From Micrasema longulum (lineage: Eukaryota; Arthropoda; Insecta; Trichoptera; Brachycentridae): a stretch of 64,000 nucleotides of DNA. The notes beneath the pieces were generated by a model. That model did not search any database. It was not told the DNA's origin and saw nothing but the letters and a program-made list of their open reading frames with translations. Every line of letters starts with the position of its first letter. The first letter of the stretch is position 1. The position numbers were made by a program, and so were the translations under genes. Below are positions 19,741 to 29,612 of the stretch, one piece after another. The DNA lies in the NCBI GenBank assembly GCA_022494885.1, contig JAGVSM010004264.1:29017-93016 (forward strand), read 5' to 3'.

Positions 19741-20605
19741 TAAAGATATAGAGAACATTATCAAAGAATTGTGGTCTCACTGCTATGCAGATGATACGCA
19801 GATTTATTTTTATTGCAAACCAGGCGAGAGAAGTGTGCTTGTCAATTTAATTGACGGATGCATCGAGAAAATAGGAAACTGGATGTCTGGAAACAGATTA
19901 ACATTAAACCCATCGAAAACGGAACAACTATGGGTGGTTTAAGCCAGACGACAGAATTTGATCCAGGATACGGCCCTATCTACAGTAGGTTTTGTAATGG
20001 TATCTATGCAGGTCTACCAATGAACAAAATGACTCGCCTACAGTCTGTTTTGAATGCTGCAGCGAGACTTATTTTCGGAATCTCTAAGTTCAGTCATATC
20101 ACTCTACTACTTCGGAAATTACACTGGTTCCTTTTTTCATAGAGGGTCGAATACAAACTCTGTTGGCTGATGTATAAATCACTGCACAACTCTGATCCCC
20201 GATCGACGCCTGTCAGGTAGTTTATTCCAGATGAACTAGCTGACAGGCGTCTCACGCTTAGATCAGCTACGTCTACGGCGAGAGGAAAAGTTATCATACC
20301 TCTACGCAAACAGCGCACTAAATTTAGTGAACGCGCATTTACGGTCTCAGGCCCTTTGGCATGGAATGCTCTCCCAGCAGAGGTGCGAGGCTGTGAAAGT
20401 GAAGTAATGTTTCGGAAAAAACTTAAAACTCACTTGTTCTCTAAATCATTTGAATAAATCCGTAGCATGTGACAACAAAATAAATTGTTTTAATTAAATT
20501 ACACATTCAAAAGCTTTAATTAGATTTGTTTATCTATAGAATCACTTTGTAAAGCGCCCCTGAGGTATTATATAACGAAAATGGCGCTATATAAGTTATC
20601 TATAA
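19741..20605 (+). mobile_element. CR1/L2-like LINE, reverse transcriptase 3' half plus tail
   Basis: Pieces in order: HCYADDTQIYFYCKPGERSV (YADD at 19784-19795), IGNWMSGNRLTLNPSKTE, LQSVLNAAARLIF, VEYKLCWLMYKSLHNS, DELADRRLTLRSATSTARGK, then FSERAFTVSGPLAWNALPAE and FRKKLKTHLFSKSFE before a stop near 20456. The last stretch is uninterrupted. Earlier parts carry stops, frameshifts and an apparent deletion between the palm and thumb. The tail has GTAAAGCGCCCCTGAGG and AAAATGGCGCTATATAAG followed by ATAATAATAATA. The gene order and tail fit a dead, 5'-truncated CR1/L2-type copy. Confidence 0.85.
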
Positions 20606-20859
20606 TAATAATAAATATTGTAACAGCAAACTCTAATGTTCGGAAAATCATCAAGGAATTTCCCACTCAAATCCCTCCTACTTAGGAAAATCCAGTCATT
20701 AAATCCTCTCTTGAAAATAGTTTTTGTCGTTGAGAGCTATATGAAAACCTTTTAAATATAATTCTATTCAATATAATATGAGGGAGACACAACAGTCACC
20801 AAACTCGTTAAGTAACAGAAGCGATCGAAATTTTTAAACATCACGGCCAACATTCGCCA
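20606..20859. other. No recognised feature
   Basis: AT-rich. The left part of repeat F may begin near 20790 (CCAAACTCGTTAAGTAACAG) but I cannot align it well. Confidence 0.35.
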
Positions 20860-21032
20860 AATACCCGACGCGTTAACCGTTAGGGATGTTTCGGAATCCA
20901 TCCACCATAATAGCAGACGTGTCGGATGGAGATTTGACGCGTTATCTATCCCAGTAATAACCGAAACAAACCTAATTACTTCATAAGACATTTATGGCGT
21001 AATCGAGATACTACAATGAAAACGAAAATGTT
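20860..21032 (+). repeat. Repeat F, copy 1
   Basis: Shares with 39205-39435 the blocks GACGTGTCGGATGGAGAT, GACGCGTTATCTATCCCAGT, ATAACCGAAACA and GAGATACTACAATGAAAACG. Both are in the same orientation; the class is unknown. Confidence 0.65.
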
Positions 21033-21345
21033 TATACTTATAATATTATTTTTTATTAATATTATTAATACATTAAGATTATTTTTTATTACGAATTGTT
21101 TTACTTTCTTGGTATTATATAATTGCTTGCTATCTTATTTCAGTTTTATGTACATATTATTACTTGTTACTGTATTATTATTACTACCGTACTTTTATGT
21201 AAATATTATTCTGTCCCAAAATGAGTTTGTTGTAACTCCTGAAATACAAAAAAAAATGTATGATGTAATAAAAAAAAGTACACAAGAAATTAAACACTGA
21301 TTTGAGTCTACTAAACATTTTATTTTATTTTTACAAATATAAAAA
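21033..21345 (+). mobile_element. LINE P 3' end, copy 1
   Basis: Shares TATCTTATTTCAGTTTTATG, TACATATTATTACTTGTTAC and GTCCCAAAATGAGTTTGTTG with the inverted copy at 22507-22790. The last part also resembles 30590-30615. The 94-codon hydrophobic ORF is a translation of AT-rich UTR and is only loosely matched in copy 2, so I do not call it a gene. Confidence 0.65.
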
Positions 21346-21439
21346 CAAAAATTTCGTGACAATTGTTTCGACTTGTTAGGACATTTTTAAACGAATGTGA
21401 AGAATAGATGGATTGTGGTAAATTATATGATATGATAAT

Positions 21440-21597
21440 ATGATAATGTGGGAAGTCACATTAGAGCGATTAGCCTGACGAATTGGAGAAGAGCCGCAGA
21501 GTGCAGGGATGAATGGGGACAAATTTTGGAGGAGGCCGGGGCCCACGACGGGCTGTAGCGCCACTGATGATGATGAGTATAAATATTTCTCATACAT
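21440..21597 (+). mobile_element. RTE-like LINE, last residues and (GAT)n tail
   Basis: Plus-strand reading gives SHIRAISLTNWRRAAECRDE, then WGQILEEAGAHDGL followed by a stop and TGATGATGATGA. 'DR..W......A..H.GL' followed by a short ATG-type tail is how many RTE-type LINE copies end. Only about 45 codons remain. Confidence 0.6.
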
Positions 21598-22185
21598 TAT
21601 TTCAGTAAGTAAATAGAAAATGTAACTCTGGATAAAAATATTTCAAACAAAACGGAAATTGAATTTCTTTCTTTATTTGATCGTACATTAGTGAAACAGA
21701 AACTTGAAGTGCACATTATGTTTGTACGTAAATTGAACCAAGGCAAATGAAATGGAATTTCTGAGTGCTTTAGATATTAAACATTCTATTGCTTAGTATC
21801 GTCGTTTTTTTAATTAAATATTTCGAAACTCTCTTAAAAATATTCAAAGAAAATTTCAAGTGTAATTTCACTAAACGTATCTTAAATAGCAAAACCAGAC
21901 AATGTTAGAATTTGTTTGAAGACGCACCCCCAATCTTTCGGGTATAAAATGTACCTATTAATATGATACACGGTGCCTGGGAACTTTAATGAATAGGTTG
22001 TTGCACATTGTTTTTCTGACACTCGCAAATGACTCTCGATACTGTGCGGAAAAGACAACTGAGTCAATCTAAATAAAAAAAATTCCTGTGTCGGCATCTT
22101 TTGCGTTTTTCAAAAATAGTTAATCGTATACCGTATTTGTAGACGCAGATAAAACTGGGCGCTTTAAAGGGTTCTTTACACTTAG
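21598..22185. other. No recognised feature
   Basis: AT-rich. The 71-codon minus ORF at 21882-22097 shows no motif. Confidence 0.5.
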
Positions 22186-22385
22186 TATCCCGGAGCCGTG
22201 TAAACATGCGTTGTGTCCCGGTCCCGTGTTTTTACGTGGTTCACCAGCTGTTCAAAAAAGTGCATTTTATTGACATCTAGTGACTTTTATTACCACTTTT
22301 TCGCTGCTGGTAAACTACGTGAAAACACGGGACCGGGACACAGCGCGTGGTTATTATAATCACGTGTTTATACGGCTCCGGGATA
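22186..22385. repeat. G+C-rich hairpin (foldback), 200 bp
   Basis: The left arm TATCCCGGAGCCGTGTAAAC, TGTGTCCCGGTCCCGTG and TTTACGTGGTTCACCAGC faces the right arm GCTGCTGGTAAACTACGTG, AAAACACGGGACCGGGACAC and CGGCTCCGGGATA. The right arm has an extra block with TTATTATAATCACGTG. The loop is about 60 bp. It is unusually G+C-rich for this window and single-copy here. Confidence 0.8.
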
Positions 22386-22506
22386 CAAAGCAAAAAAAAG
22401 TAGTGAGACGCTGTAGGTATATGTGCGAACATTGCAATGTGGCTCTCCATAAAGACTAATGTTGGCAAAATTATCATACAAAAATGACTTTTATTTATTT
22501 ATTAAA

Positions 22507-22790
22507 TCATACAAATTTTTTTTTTGTACTCCCAGGAGTTACAACAAACTCATTTTGGGACAGAAAAATATTTACACATAGGTATGTTAACAACAATAAT
22601 ATAGCAACAAATAGTAATAAAGTAACAAGTAATAATATGTACATAAAAACTGAAATAAGATAGCAAGCAAATATATGATACAAATCATACATCCGCTTGC
22701 CATCCTTTAAACAATCCATAATAAAAATCCTTGTTAAATTATTTCTGCAGTACATGATTTTAAGATTAAATCAATTAAATCATGATTCAT
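22507..22790 (-). mobile_element. LINE P 3' end, copy 2 (inverted)
   Basis: The minus strand carries TGTCCCAAAATGAGTTTGTT, GTAACTCCTGGGAGTAC and an AATAAATAAA tail; upstream it matches 21140-21210. The 82-codon ORF is UTR-like and hydrophobic. Confidence 0.7.
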
Positions 22791-22884
22791 ACATCTAATA
22801 TTGAAAGTATTTTTTTAACAAGAAATACAAAAAAAAATAGGTATATCAATAATTTATACTACGAGTATAATTGAGGAAAATCTA

Positions 22885-23012
22885 TGTTTAAAACGGGTTG
22901 TGGTCCCGTGTGAGTGTTATGGACTTGCGGATCAAAAGTCCGAGGTTCAAAATCGACTATAACAGCATTTTCTCAAACAAGTAATTTACGACTTTGGGGT
23001 TCGAACCGTCAA
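22885..23012 (+). mobile_element. SINE A, copy 2
   Basis: AACGGGTTGTGGTCCCGTGT, GGACTTGCGGATCAAAAGTC and CGAGGTTCAAAATCGACT (decayed B box), then AAGTAATTTACGACTTT. The body is cut short by repeat G. Confidence 0.65.
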
Positions 23013-23440
23013 TAGGGTCGCAGTGAGTCACGTCTTGCTGGAAAGTGTGATTCTATAAAATGCTGCGAATTCCCAGTTGCTTTCTCCGGTAACACCACTG
23101 ACTAGTCCAACTCGTCAGCGTCCACGTCACAAACCCTGGGCAATGGGATCACACTCATAACAGTGTGATCTCAGCAGATAACGAGAGGATGAAAGGCGAG
23201 TTTCTGGCGCCTCAAAACCAGAACCAACCAGATAAGGGAAGGTAACCCCGACAGAAAAATCCATCAGAGAAGGCAATTGGAAACTACTCTGGTCATCTTT
23301 TCCCAGGAATCACTACGGCGAGTACATCCAACATGCAGTTTTCCTGGCCTCGGAGTAGTGCAGGATCGAGATGCTTTCGCTGTAGTGATCGCCAACATCA
23401 GGGGGACCCGGTAAGGCACGCAAGAAAAGGAAGTAAGAAA
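23013..23440 (+). mobile_element. Repeat G, RTE-tailed retroelement
   Basis: About 420 bp; the second half matches the reverse complement of 43345-43600: GCGCCTCAAAACCAGAACC, ACCCCGACAGAAAAATCCA, TCTGGTCATCTTTTCCCAGG, GATCGCCAACATCAGGGGGA. The final GGGGGACCCGGTAAGGCAC resembles the end of the RTE LINE at 31335 (GTCGGGGGGACCCGACATG on the minus strand). It is either the 3' UTR of that LINE family or a SINE that borrowed its tail. No ORF. Confidence 0.65.
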
Positions 23441-23590
23441 GTTCAGTGATCAAAAAAATAGATTTCGTTTTGTAATTTTAAAATTGCTTGTGACGTCACG
23501 AGTTCTAGCTGGAGAGTTTTTATGACTGGAGAGTTGGCTTCCCGGAAACTGGAAATCTATCACTCACAACAGTATTGTTGGTTGATTCTA
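23441..23590. repeat. Repeat E, copy 3
   Basis: GCTTGTGACGTCACGAGTTC, GAGTTGGCTTCCCGGAAAC and GAAATCTATCACTCACAACA match 10125-10265. Immediately precedes repeat J. Confidence 0.55.
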
Positions 23591-23595
23591 AAGAT

Positions 23596-24085
23596 TTTTT
23601 TTAAACAAAAACATCCCACAAAGGCATGGCCTGTTCGTGGGGTAAACAAGAAAATTTTAATGTATTTTCGCTCCTATAATAAATAATAGACAGTTATAAT
23701 ATTTTTGTAAAACATAAGAAAGAGAAAATAAAATATTCTGTAAAAGATAATATGGTAATTTTTTACAGTAATTAAAAAAGGAAATAAAAAAATATTTCAA
23801 AAAAACATAAAGATATTCCTTATTATTAAAGGGCAACAAAATATTTCATAGAAAAAAAGAGTTCATATCTTTAGTTTGAATCCAAGATAGTGCGTGTTTT
23901 TTAAAAGAAGGAAAATTTTAAAAGTTTGGAATCAATGAAATATTATCAGTAAAATAAGAATTAAAATTTTTTGGGCATATCAAATATGCATGTCTCTGTG
24001 CTAGCCTCGTTTATAATGTGGTATTTCTAACACACGATTCCTTCTTTGACTAGATCTATTTGAATTACTTGTAAATAAATTCGTG
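23596..24085 (-). mobile_element. Repeat J, copy 2
   Basis: Close match to 2740-3215 over its whole length. A 25-30-bp block near 23788-23815 is present only here. The 60-codon minus ORF shares NILFSL and KYYNC with the ORF of copy 1, but frames shift between copies, which argues for a 3' UTR. Confidence 0.75.
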
Positions 24086-24750
24086 ACATTGTTTAAAATA
24101 ATTGATTTTTATAATTTTTTTCGTACGTTTTCGCGGCAGGATTATACGTCGCGAAACGTACGACATTTAATATTAGGTGTTCACAGATGTTGCATTGAGA
24201 TCGCGTGCGAAACAACCATGGTGCGAAATTGTTATCACGTCGCTTATTAGCACGTCGATAGTTATTTGTGATTGAGCTACTGCGCTGCTATTCCGAACAC
24301 TCGCGGCCGTAGAAAACACTGCCTACTTTTTTAAAAATAATTCTTATTTGATTAGGGCTAGTTGTACTAGAAAAAGGCAAATAAAAAAAGGTTTTAAGTT
24401 AAATCATTGATTAAGTTTTGTCAAAATGGCGATATTAAGTTATTTTGATTTATTTTTTCATGCGATCCATTTTGTCCACAAACAAAAACGGAATAATTAT
24501 TCATCTTTTAACTTAACTTTTTTGGGTGTAATTGGCCCTTAGAAGTATCTACGTATTTTTTCAGGTAACCAGTATACATTTCAAGTTATATAAATTATAG
24601 TATTTGATAGAAGAAACAAGATAAGAAATAGAGAACAAATGGTTCCCGGGGGTCCCCGGTAACGTCAACCTGCTCTCAACGCGCGTACAGAACATGACAA
24701 ACGAAAATAACCTTTCGCTCGTAAAGAACGACTATTAAAAAAAATATATA
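24086..24750. other. CpG-richer patch and AT-rich remainder
   Basis: 24122-24155 forms a TCGTACGTTTTCGCG / CGCGAAACGTACGA stem. 24130-24320 is rich in CG dinucleotides compared with its surroundings. No ORF with a motif; 24330-24750 is blank. Confidence 0.4.
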
Positions 24751-25011
24751 TTGGCCTGTAGTGTAGTGGTCAGAGCATTAGCTTCCCATGTAAGAGGTCT
24801 CCGGTTCGATTCCCGACATGGGTGACATAAAATATTTATTTAAAAATATTATTTTACACTAGAATATTTCATAGTCCTTGGACTAGCACCTGAAGCGTAA
24901 GACTGATCATCTTATCTTCACGTAACAATTTAAAAAAATCAAAATACGCTACGATTGGTGTACCAATGCAGTGCCTCTGCAACATTAGGGGCGAAAAGGG
25001 AATGAAGATGA
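24751..25011 (+). mobile_element. SINE B, full-length
   Basis: TTGGCCTGTAGTGTAGTGGT (A box), CTCCGGTTCGATTCCCGACA (B box), ATTTCATAGTCCTTGGACTA, CTGAAGCGTAAGACTGATCA, and an AAGGGAATGAAGATGAT end. The head differs from other copies (CAGAGCATTAGCTTCCC). Confidence 0.85.
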
Positions 25012-25887
25012 TTTTTTACACCGAAATATGTCAAAAAATGGAATGTGCATAGAACGGTCTATAACATTTTGAACATTGCCCATTAAGGGGAGATCCTTAA
25101 GCCCACTATCCACCCGCAGCTGTTACAGAGTCCTGGGGGACCTCTGTCAGCTGCGCATAGAGGAAAGATATTACAAATACTCCTAAGGAATACAAACTGT
25201 ATGCAGATTAAGGAGGGGGGAGGAGGATGTATGGACAGAGGCCAACACGTTGTCCTTACCCCTCAGGATCCCCCTAATGCCTCTGTTTTTTTTTATTCAA
25301 AAATATGTATTTACACAAACAATTCACATAAATAAACGTATCCAAATATACAAAAACAATTTCTTAAAACTATAGTAACACAACAAACATAACTTACACA
25401 ACAAACACAAACAAAACACGGATATTAAAAATGAGAGAACGGCCTTGAATAAAGAAGGACTCGAAGGATCCGAATACCACCCCCGTAAGAGGAGGACAAA
25501 GCAAAATAACTTGTGCGTTCCGCTCCGAAGGAAGCACAGTTTCAACTGAATGAGCATCCCACAGGAACAATAGCCTGTCCCACCATATTTGACCCACCAG
25601 GTGTCCGCGCATCTGAGGAGCTCCCAACGCGATACCCAAGTCCGGACAAACTGACGGAAGAGTGCCAAATTCGTACGGCCAACAGATCCACATTCCACGC
25701 TAGTCACATGTCAGACCATTCAGCATTTCATCTCCGGCATCATCCATTGCCCATTGCCAATATAACATATTGAGCGTTTAATTATTTTGATATAACCGGG
25801 AACAGAATCACCGCGAGACGTGTTTTTTAAAACCTGTGACAAACACGCAGTGTATCGTATAATTTATGAGGGAATGAGAAGCAAATT
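25012..25887. other. Unidentified segment with two overlapping minus-strand ORFs
   Basis: 25324-25707 (127 codons) and 25394-25693 (99 codons) overlap on the minus strand in different frames, rich in Cys, Trp and Leu, with no motif I recognise. 25090-25260 is G+C-richer with CAGCTGTTACAG and CTGTCAGCTGCGC. A decayed mobile element is the likeliest source; host origin cannot be excluded. Confidence 0.3.
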
Positions 25888-26222
25888 TAGAAATTTAAAT
25901 TTATTTCAACAGAGAGGGAAAACATTTTTGAGAAGGGAATATGGACGTCTAGGCATTTACAGGGCTTATGAGCTGTCATTGGCTGGTTTAAGTGGCCACT
26001 TTACACAACGTGTAACATTCACCATTCTACCCATGTTTGAACATCCACATTTTCTCAACTCTTCCATCTGACTTTTATGAAGTAAAAGAGAGTGCCTTAG
26101 ACGTCCATATTCCCTTCTCAATTTGTTTTACCTCTCTGTTGAAACAAATTCAAATATAACTCCCTAGGGAGGAAATCCAGCCAGTCTGCAAGCATTTGGA
26201 CATACTCAAACATTGTCAAACT
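25888..26222. repeat. Foldback D (CCTAGGG subtype), internally deleted but two-armed
   Basis: The left arm has TTTATTTCAACAGAGAGGGA, GGCATTTACAGGGCTTATGA and CCATGTTTGAACATCCACAT. A short right arm begins near CTTAGACGTCCATATTCCC and ends CTCTCTGTTGAAACAAATTC, ACTCCCTAGGGAGGAAATCC, GGACATACTCAAACATTG. The right inner arm with GTGGCCACTT is missing. The 83-codon ORF is repeat-derived. Confidence 0.85.
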
Positions 26223-26645
26223 TAGAAATCTCCACCAAAAACGGAAAACTAGTTATTGATGCCAAAATAAACTGTACATAAAACCTACCTACCTAAATAA
26301 TAGCGTAATTCAAAACCGTCTCTAAATCTTGCTGAAACAGATTTCGATTGTACTACTTGACACCGCAAACTTAGCATTCTCCATTGAGTTGGTGAAGCAT
26401 AATTAGAAATCTCACAATTCTTTTTTCAAAGTTTTTCTTAAATATCACAGTAACTCCTTCAATGGAGATTTCTAAGCTTGCTTCTCATACCCTTATAAGA
26501 AAAAGTTACCAAGTGACGTATGGTAACTTTACAGAAGAGCCAATAAAAGTTTTTCAATTTTTTTTTATAATAAAAAATCTCATACTTACGTATTATTTTG
26601 TCGTGATTCCTTTATAAATTAAATTTAAAAAAATAATTCTAGATT
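26223..26645. other. No recognised gene
   Basis: AT-rich with a short GTTACCA / TGGTAAC stem at 26506-26528. Confidence 0.45.
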
Positions 26646-26826
26646 CAACAATATTTTGAGTTTGTCCAAATTTTTGTAGACAATGACTGGATTCCACTCC
26701 CTGGGGAGCTGTTTATATTAATATATTACAACAGAGATGAATCCATATTACATTCTCTTAAATGTTCTTCATCTCTGTTGTAATATATTAATATAAACAG
26801 CTCCCCAGGGAGTTGAATCCAGTCCT
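26646..26826. repeat. Foldback D reduced to its outer terminal repeats
   Basis: A near-perfect palindrome (26685-26824): GACTGGATTCCACTCCCTGG, GGAGCTGTTTATATTAATAT, TTACAACAGAGATGAA, then TTCATCTCTGTTGTAATATA back to GAATCCAGTC. It shows the outermost sequence of the family (CAACAATATTTTGAGTTTGT) without any interior. Confidence 0.9.
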
Positions 26827-27497
26827 GAACGTGTGACGTCTCAAGTTTTCTTCCGCTTCTTGTAGGTCAATTCTGCCGATTGGTCCGTTGAATTTCAAAA
26901 ATTGAAAATCATCTACAACTCTCTTATCATTGGATGAATGACAATATCCAACAAAGGCCCTCCATAAAATTTGGCAAACTCACAGAGAAAGAGACAGTGA
27001 AATTAGTACAGTTAAATTCAATTAAAATCGCGATTTGTGAAATTGAAAATGTTAGTAATACGTTTATGTAGATATCGCTCGTCTTTTATTTCTATAATAA
27101 ATTACAATGAATTTCCATCAAGAATTTTCACTTACAAACTTAATTATTTCTGTAGAGTTAAATACAATAAAAGTAGCGACATTTGAAATTGAACATTTTA
27201 AAAGAGAAACTCGTTTCCTGACAAAAAAAACATGCTATTTTGAATGAGTGAAACGGATAGGAAGACCCACGGTCTTTAAAACGGTTTTGGGTATGTGGAG
27301 GAATGAACTTTAAGTTATTTATGTGAAATAGAACCCGAGCCGTAACACACACACACACACTCACACAAATCACTGTTTTCTTCTTCCGCCCAGACACATA
27401 CACATAAATAAAACATTAAAAATAAAATACGTGACAAAAGCAAACATTACATTGACAAATCTAAGTTCACTACATAATTTTGTCGAGTGTAAAAATA
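26827..27497. other. No recognised gene
   Basis: Contains GTGACGTCTCAAGTTTTCTT (weak repeat E end, 26832) and an (AC)n run at 27344-27360. The 81-codon minus ORF 27158-27403 includes the microsatellite and has no motif. Confidence 0.45.
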
Positions 27498-27852
27498 TAT
27501 ATGTAACGCTCGTTATGAGCGGGTTAAGTTAGGCAGATAAGGAGGCGGGGGTCGTAGCAGAGTAAGAAACGGAAAGTCATTCCTCCCTTAAGCCCTTCTC
27601 TCCCTCATCCCCGGGAATATAAATCTGCTCAAGTTTCCCTCACCTCCAAAGTCAAATACAATGGACACCTTGATTGATACACTTAACTTTATCAGATGTT
27701 AAGGGGCTCCACCCCCGTAAACTCCCTTCAGATAATACTTTCCAAATGTTTTGCGAATTTACGAGATCTTTACATAATTTTAAGACTTTCCGTTGTTCGT
27801 CTCAAATATTATTTCGTTCTGTCCCGGACAAAGAATAAATATATTAACAAGA
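27498..27852 (+). mobile_element. Possible solo LTR
   Basis: Starts TGTAACGCTCGTTATGAGCG and ends near ATATTAACA. It carries a TATA-like AATATAAATCTGCTC (27616) and an AATAAA (27834) in the order expected of a Gypsy-type LTR. No internal domain, no second LTR, and no convincing 4-5-bp target duplication. Low confidence. Confidence 0.25.
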
Positions 27853-27884
27853 TTAATCAATAAGAATACGTAATTTTTACTCTT

Positions 27885-28065
27885 TCATCATCATTATGAT
27901 TCCATGTCCGGTCTCCTGGTGTCCACAAAGAGCCTCCAGGCATCTCAAGTCATCTTTCCAATTCAAGTTCGCGTCCCGAGCTCTGACGTGAACTGCCGAC
28001 GAATAGTCCGCAGGTTTCGCGGCGGATGTCCAAGACGTCGAGAACCTGACGCTTTGTAAAGTAGG
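27885..28065 (-). mobile_element. Possible LINE C-terminal scrap
   Basis: The minus strand reads RDANLNWKDDLRCLEALCGH, then QETGHGIIMMMKE and a stop, with an ATGATGATGA end. The shape fits the last residues of a LINE ORF2, but no diagnostic motif is present. Confidence 0.35.
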
Positions 28066-28245
28066 TAAGCGTGGTTAAGGCTATAAATCTGATAAAAAGA
28101 ATTTTCCACTTTAAAACACCGTGCTTTTAAAATCGCGTCATTTAAAAAATAAAGTAAATGATCATTATATAAAAACAATATTTTTTTAAGGTATTTCTGA
28201 AAAAAAATAGATGGCATCCTAGAATTTATGAAAAATACAATAAAT

Positions 28246-28600
28246 GTTTGTGTGAGTGCTAGTTAGATACGCCATATTTACTATATGTGTGTATGTGAAT
28301 AGGACATTTACTAGTCCTTGTAAACTTGGGCACCCAGACAAATCCGCAATAGCGGAACACTTTATAGACACAGGACATTTTTTCGCCTTTGAACCAAAAA
28401 TTCTACATAAACCTAGTAATTATAGTGCACGAATAATAAAAGAGGCGATTGAAATACACAGACATCCAAATAATATAAACAAAGACGACGGGCTTAAATT
28501 AAATTCAACATGGTTCCCAGCACTACATATGACAAAAACGAATAGAAATGTGCCTACATCCGACTACGACACGGTACAAATTACTAGTACATAAACATAA
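28246..28600 (+). mobile_element. Penelope-like element, C-terminal GIY-YIG region (fragment)
   Basis: The 112-codon ORF reads CKLGHPDKSAIAEHFIDTGH, FFAFEPKILHKPSNYSARII and KEAIEIHRHPNNINKDDG, then LNSTWFPAL. The 'KSA.AEH....H.F.F....IL.....Y..R.IKEAI.I.......N.D.G..L...W.P' order is the end of the endonuclease part of Penelope-like elements. The reverse transcriptase and the GIY-YIG signature itself are missing, so this is a truncated, inactive copy. The assignment is from motif memory and not alignment. Confidence 0.6.
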
Positions 28601-28934
28601 TTATTCTTTCCTACAAAACTAGAAATGTGCCTACTGCTGACTGTGACACGGTACAAATTACTAGTACATAAACACATACATTTCTCTACAAAACACACAG
28701 TTTTCCCTGAAGATGGCTCCTGCAATGGTAGCCGAAACGTCGGATCAAATCCAACATACACGGTATCACCCAAAAAAGATACATAATATTGATAACAGTG
28801 ACCCTGAAAACCTTCGCACCTATTTGACATTTACTAGGTTGAGGCGTTCAAATTTATTTGCTACCTACGGGACCCTGGTTAAGATGTTGCAATTATTACC
28901 GTGGGGACCAATATTGTCACTGGTCTACGAATAA
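28601..28934 (+). repeat. Penelope-like 3' region, with a short tandem duplication
   Basis: 28540-28590 and 28622-28673 repeat AGAAATGTGCCTAC and CGGTACAAATTACTAGTACA. Then follows CCTGAAGATGGCTCCTGCAA, GGTAGCCGAAACGTCGGAT, a phrase common after Penelope-like ORFs. The 73-codon ORF is likely not functional. Confidence 0.5.
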
Positions 28935-29451
28935 GAACTGAACTGTCATCGTGTGTGTATGCGCCTTTGATAATCTCACCGCGATTGCGAATAAGGTATT
29001 TTTGCGATCAATAACTCATTTAATCCTCTGTGTCGTGTAATAGTCAAGGAACCACGTCAAATGCCCCTCCTTCCTGACCACAGAATCTGATCCCGCCTGC
29101 CGCGAGAGAAGTTCCGAACAATAAAGTGCCAAAACTCCAGTACAAGGTAGGTGTAATTATATTAATTTTATTAGGGTTCGGTGGCAAAGTAAATCAAGAT
29201 TACTCATATCCGCGACCAGACCAATTCGAGCGTGCATCTGTCAATTGGCAAGTGGCGCAATCACCAGCATTAAAAAAAAACTAATTCTTTCCTTTTATAA
29301 CTTTTATGTACAATTGATTATTTTTGAATTATTAGAACAAAATTAATAAAATATTTTGTCTTTACATTAGTACCGATGTTTGCTAAATTTAAAGAGGCAT
29401 AACTTGCCGGTCGGAGGGTAATAATTATATTATATTAATTAAGTTATCGGG
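28935..29451. other. No recognised gene
   Basis: 28950-29260 is G+C-richer, with TGATCCCGCCTGCCGCGAGA near 29088 and an AATAAAG at 29121; possibly LTR-like. The rest is AT-rich. Confidence 0.35.
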
Positions 29452-29612
29452 TAAATCGTGTTGTGTTTCCGTGGCTAGTATTGCGGACTCGCAGATCAGA
29501 GGTCCGAGGTTCGAACTCCACTCTACTTACGGATTATTTACAGCTCGTTAAAAATGTCCACCAACATTGAAATATTTGGGTAAAATTATAAGAATGCTAA
29601 TATTTATTTTTA
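29452..29612 (+). mobile_element. SINE A, copy 3
   Basis: TCGTGTTGTGTTTCCGTGGC (A-box region decayed), GACTCGCAGATCAGAGGTCC, GAGGTTCGAACTCCACTCTA (B box), GAAATATTTGGGTAAAATTA, and an AT-rich end. Confidence 0.7.

Noticed and set aside
21016..21300. 94-codon hydrophobic membrane protein gene
   Set aside because: It lies in AT-rich LINE P tail sequence and is only partly matched in copy 2 at 22507; AT-rich DNA gives Leu/Ile/Phe-rich frames by chance.
27340..27365. Long (AC)n microsatellite
   Set aside because: Only about eight units; noted within the surrounding gap entry, not listed separately.
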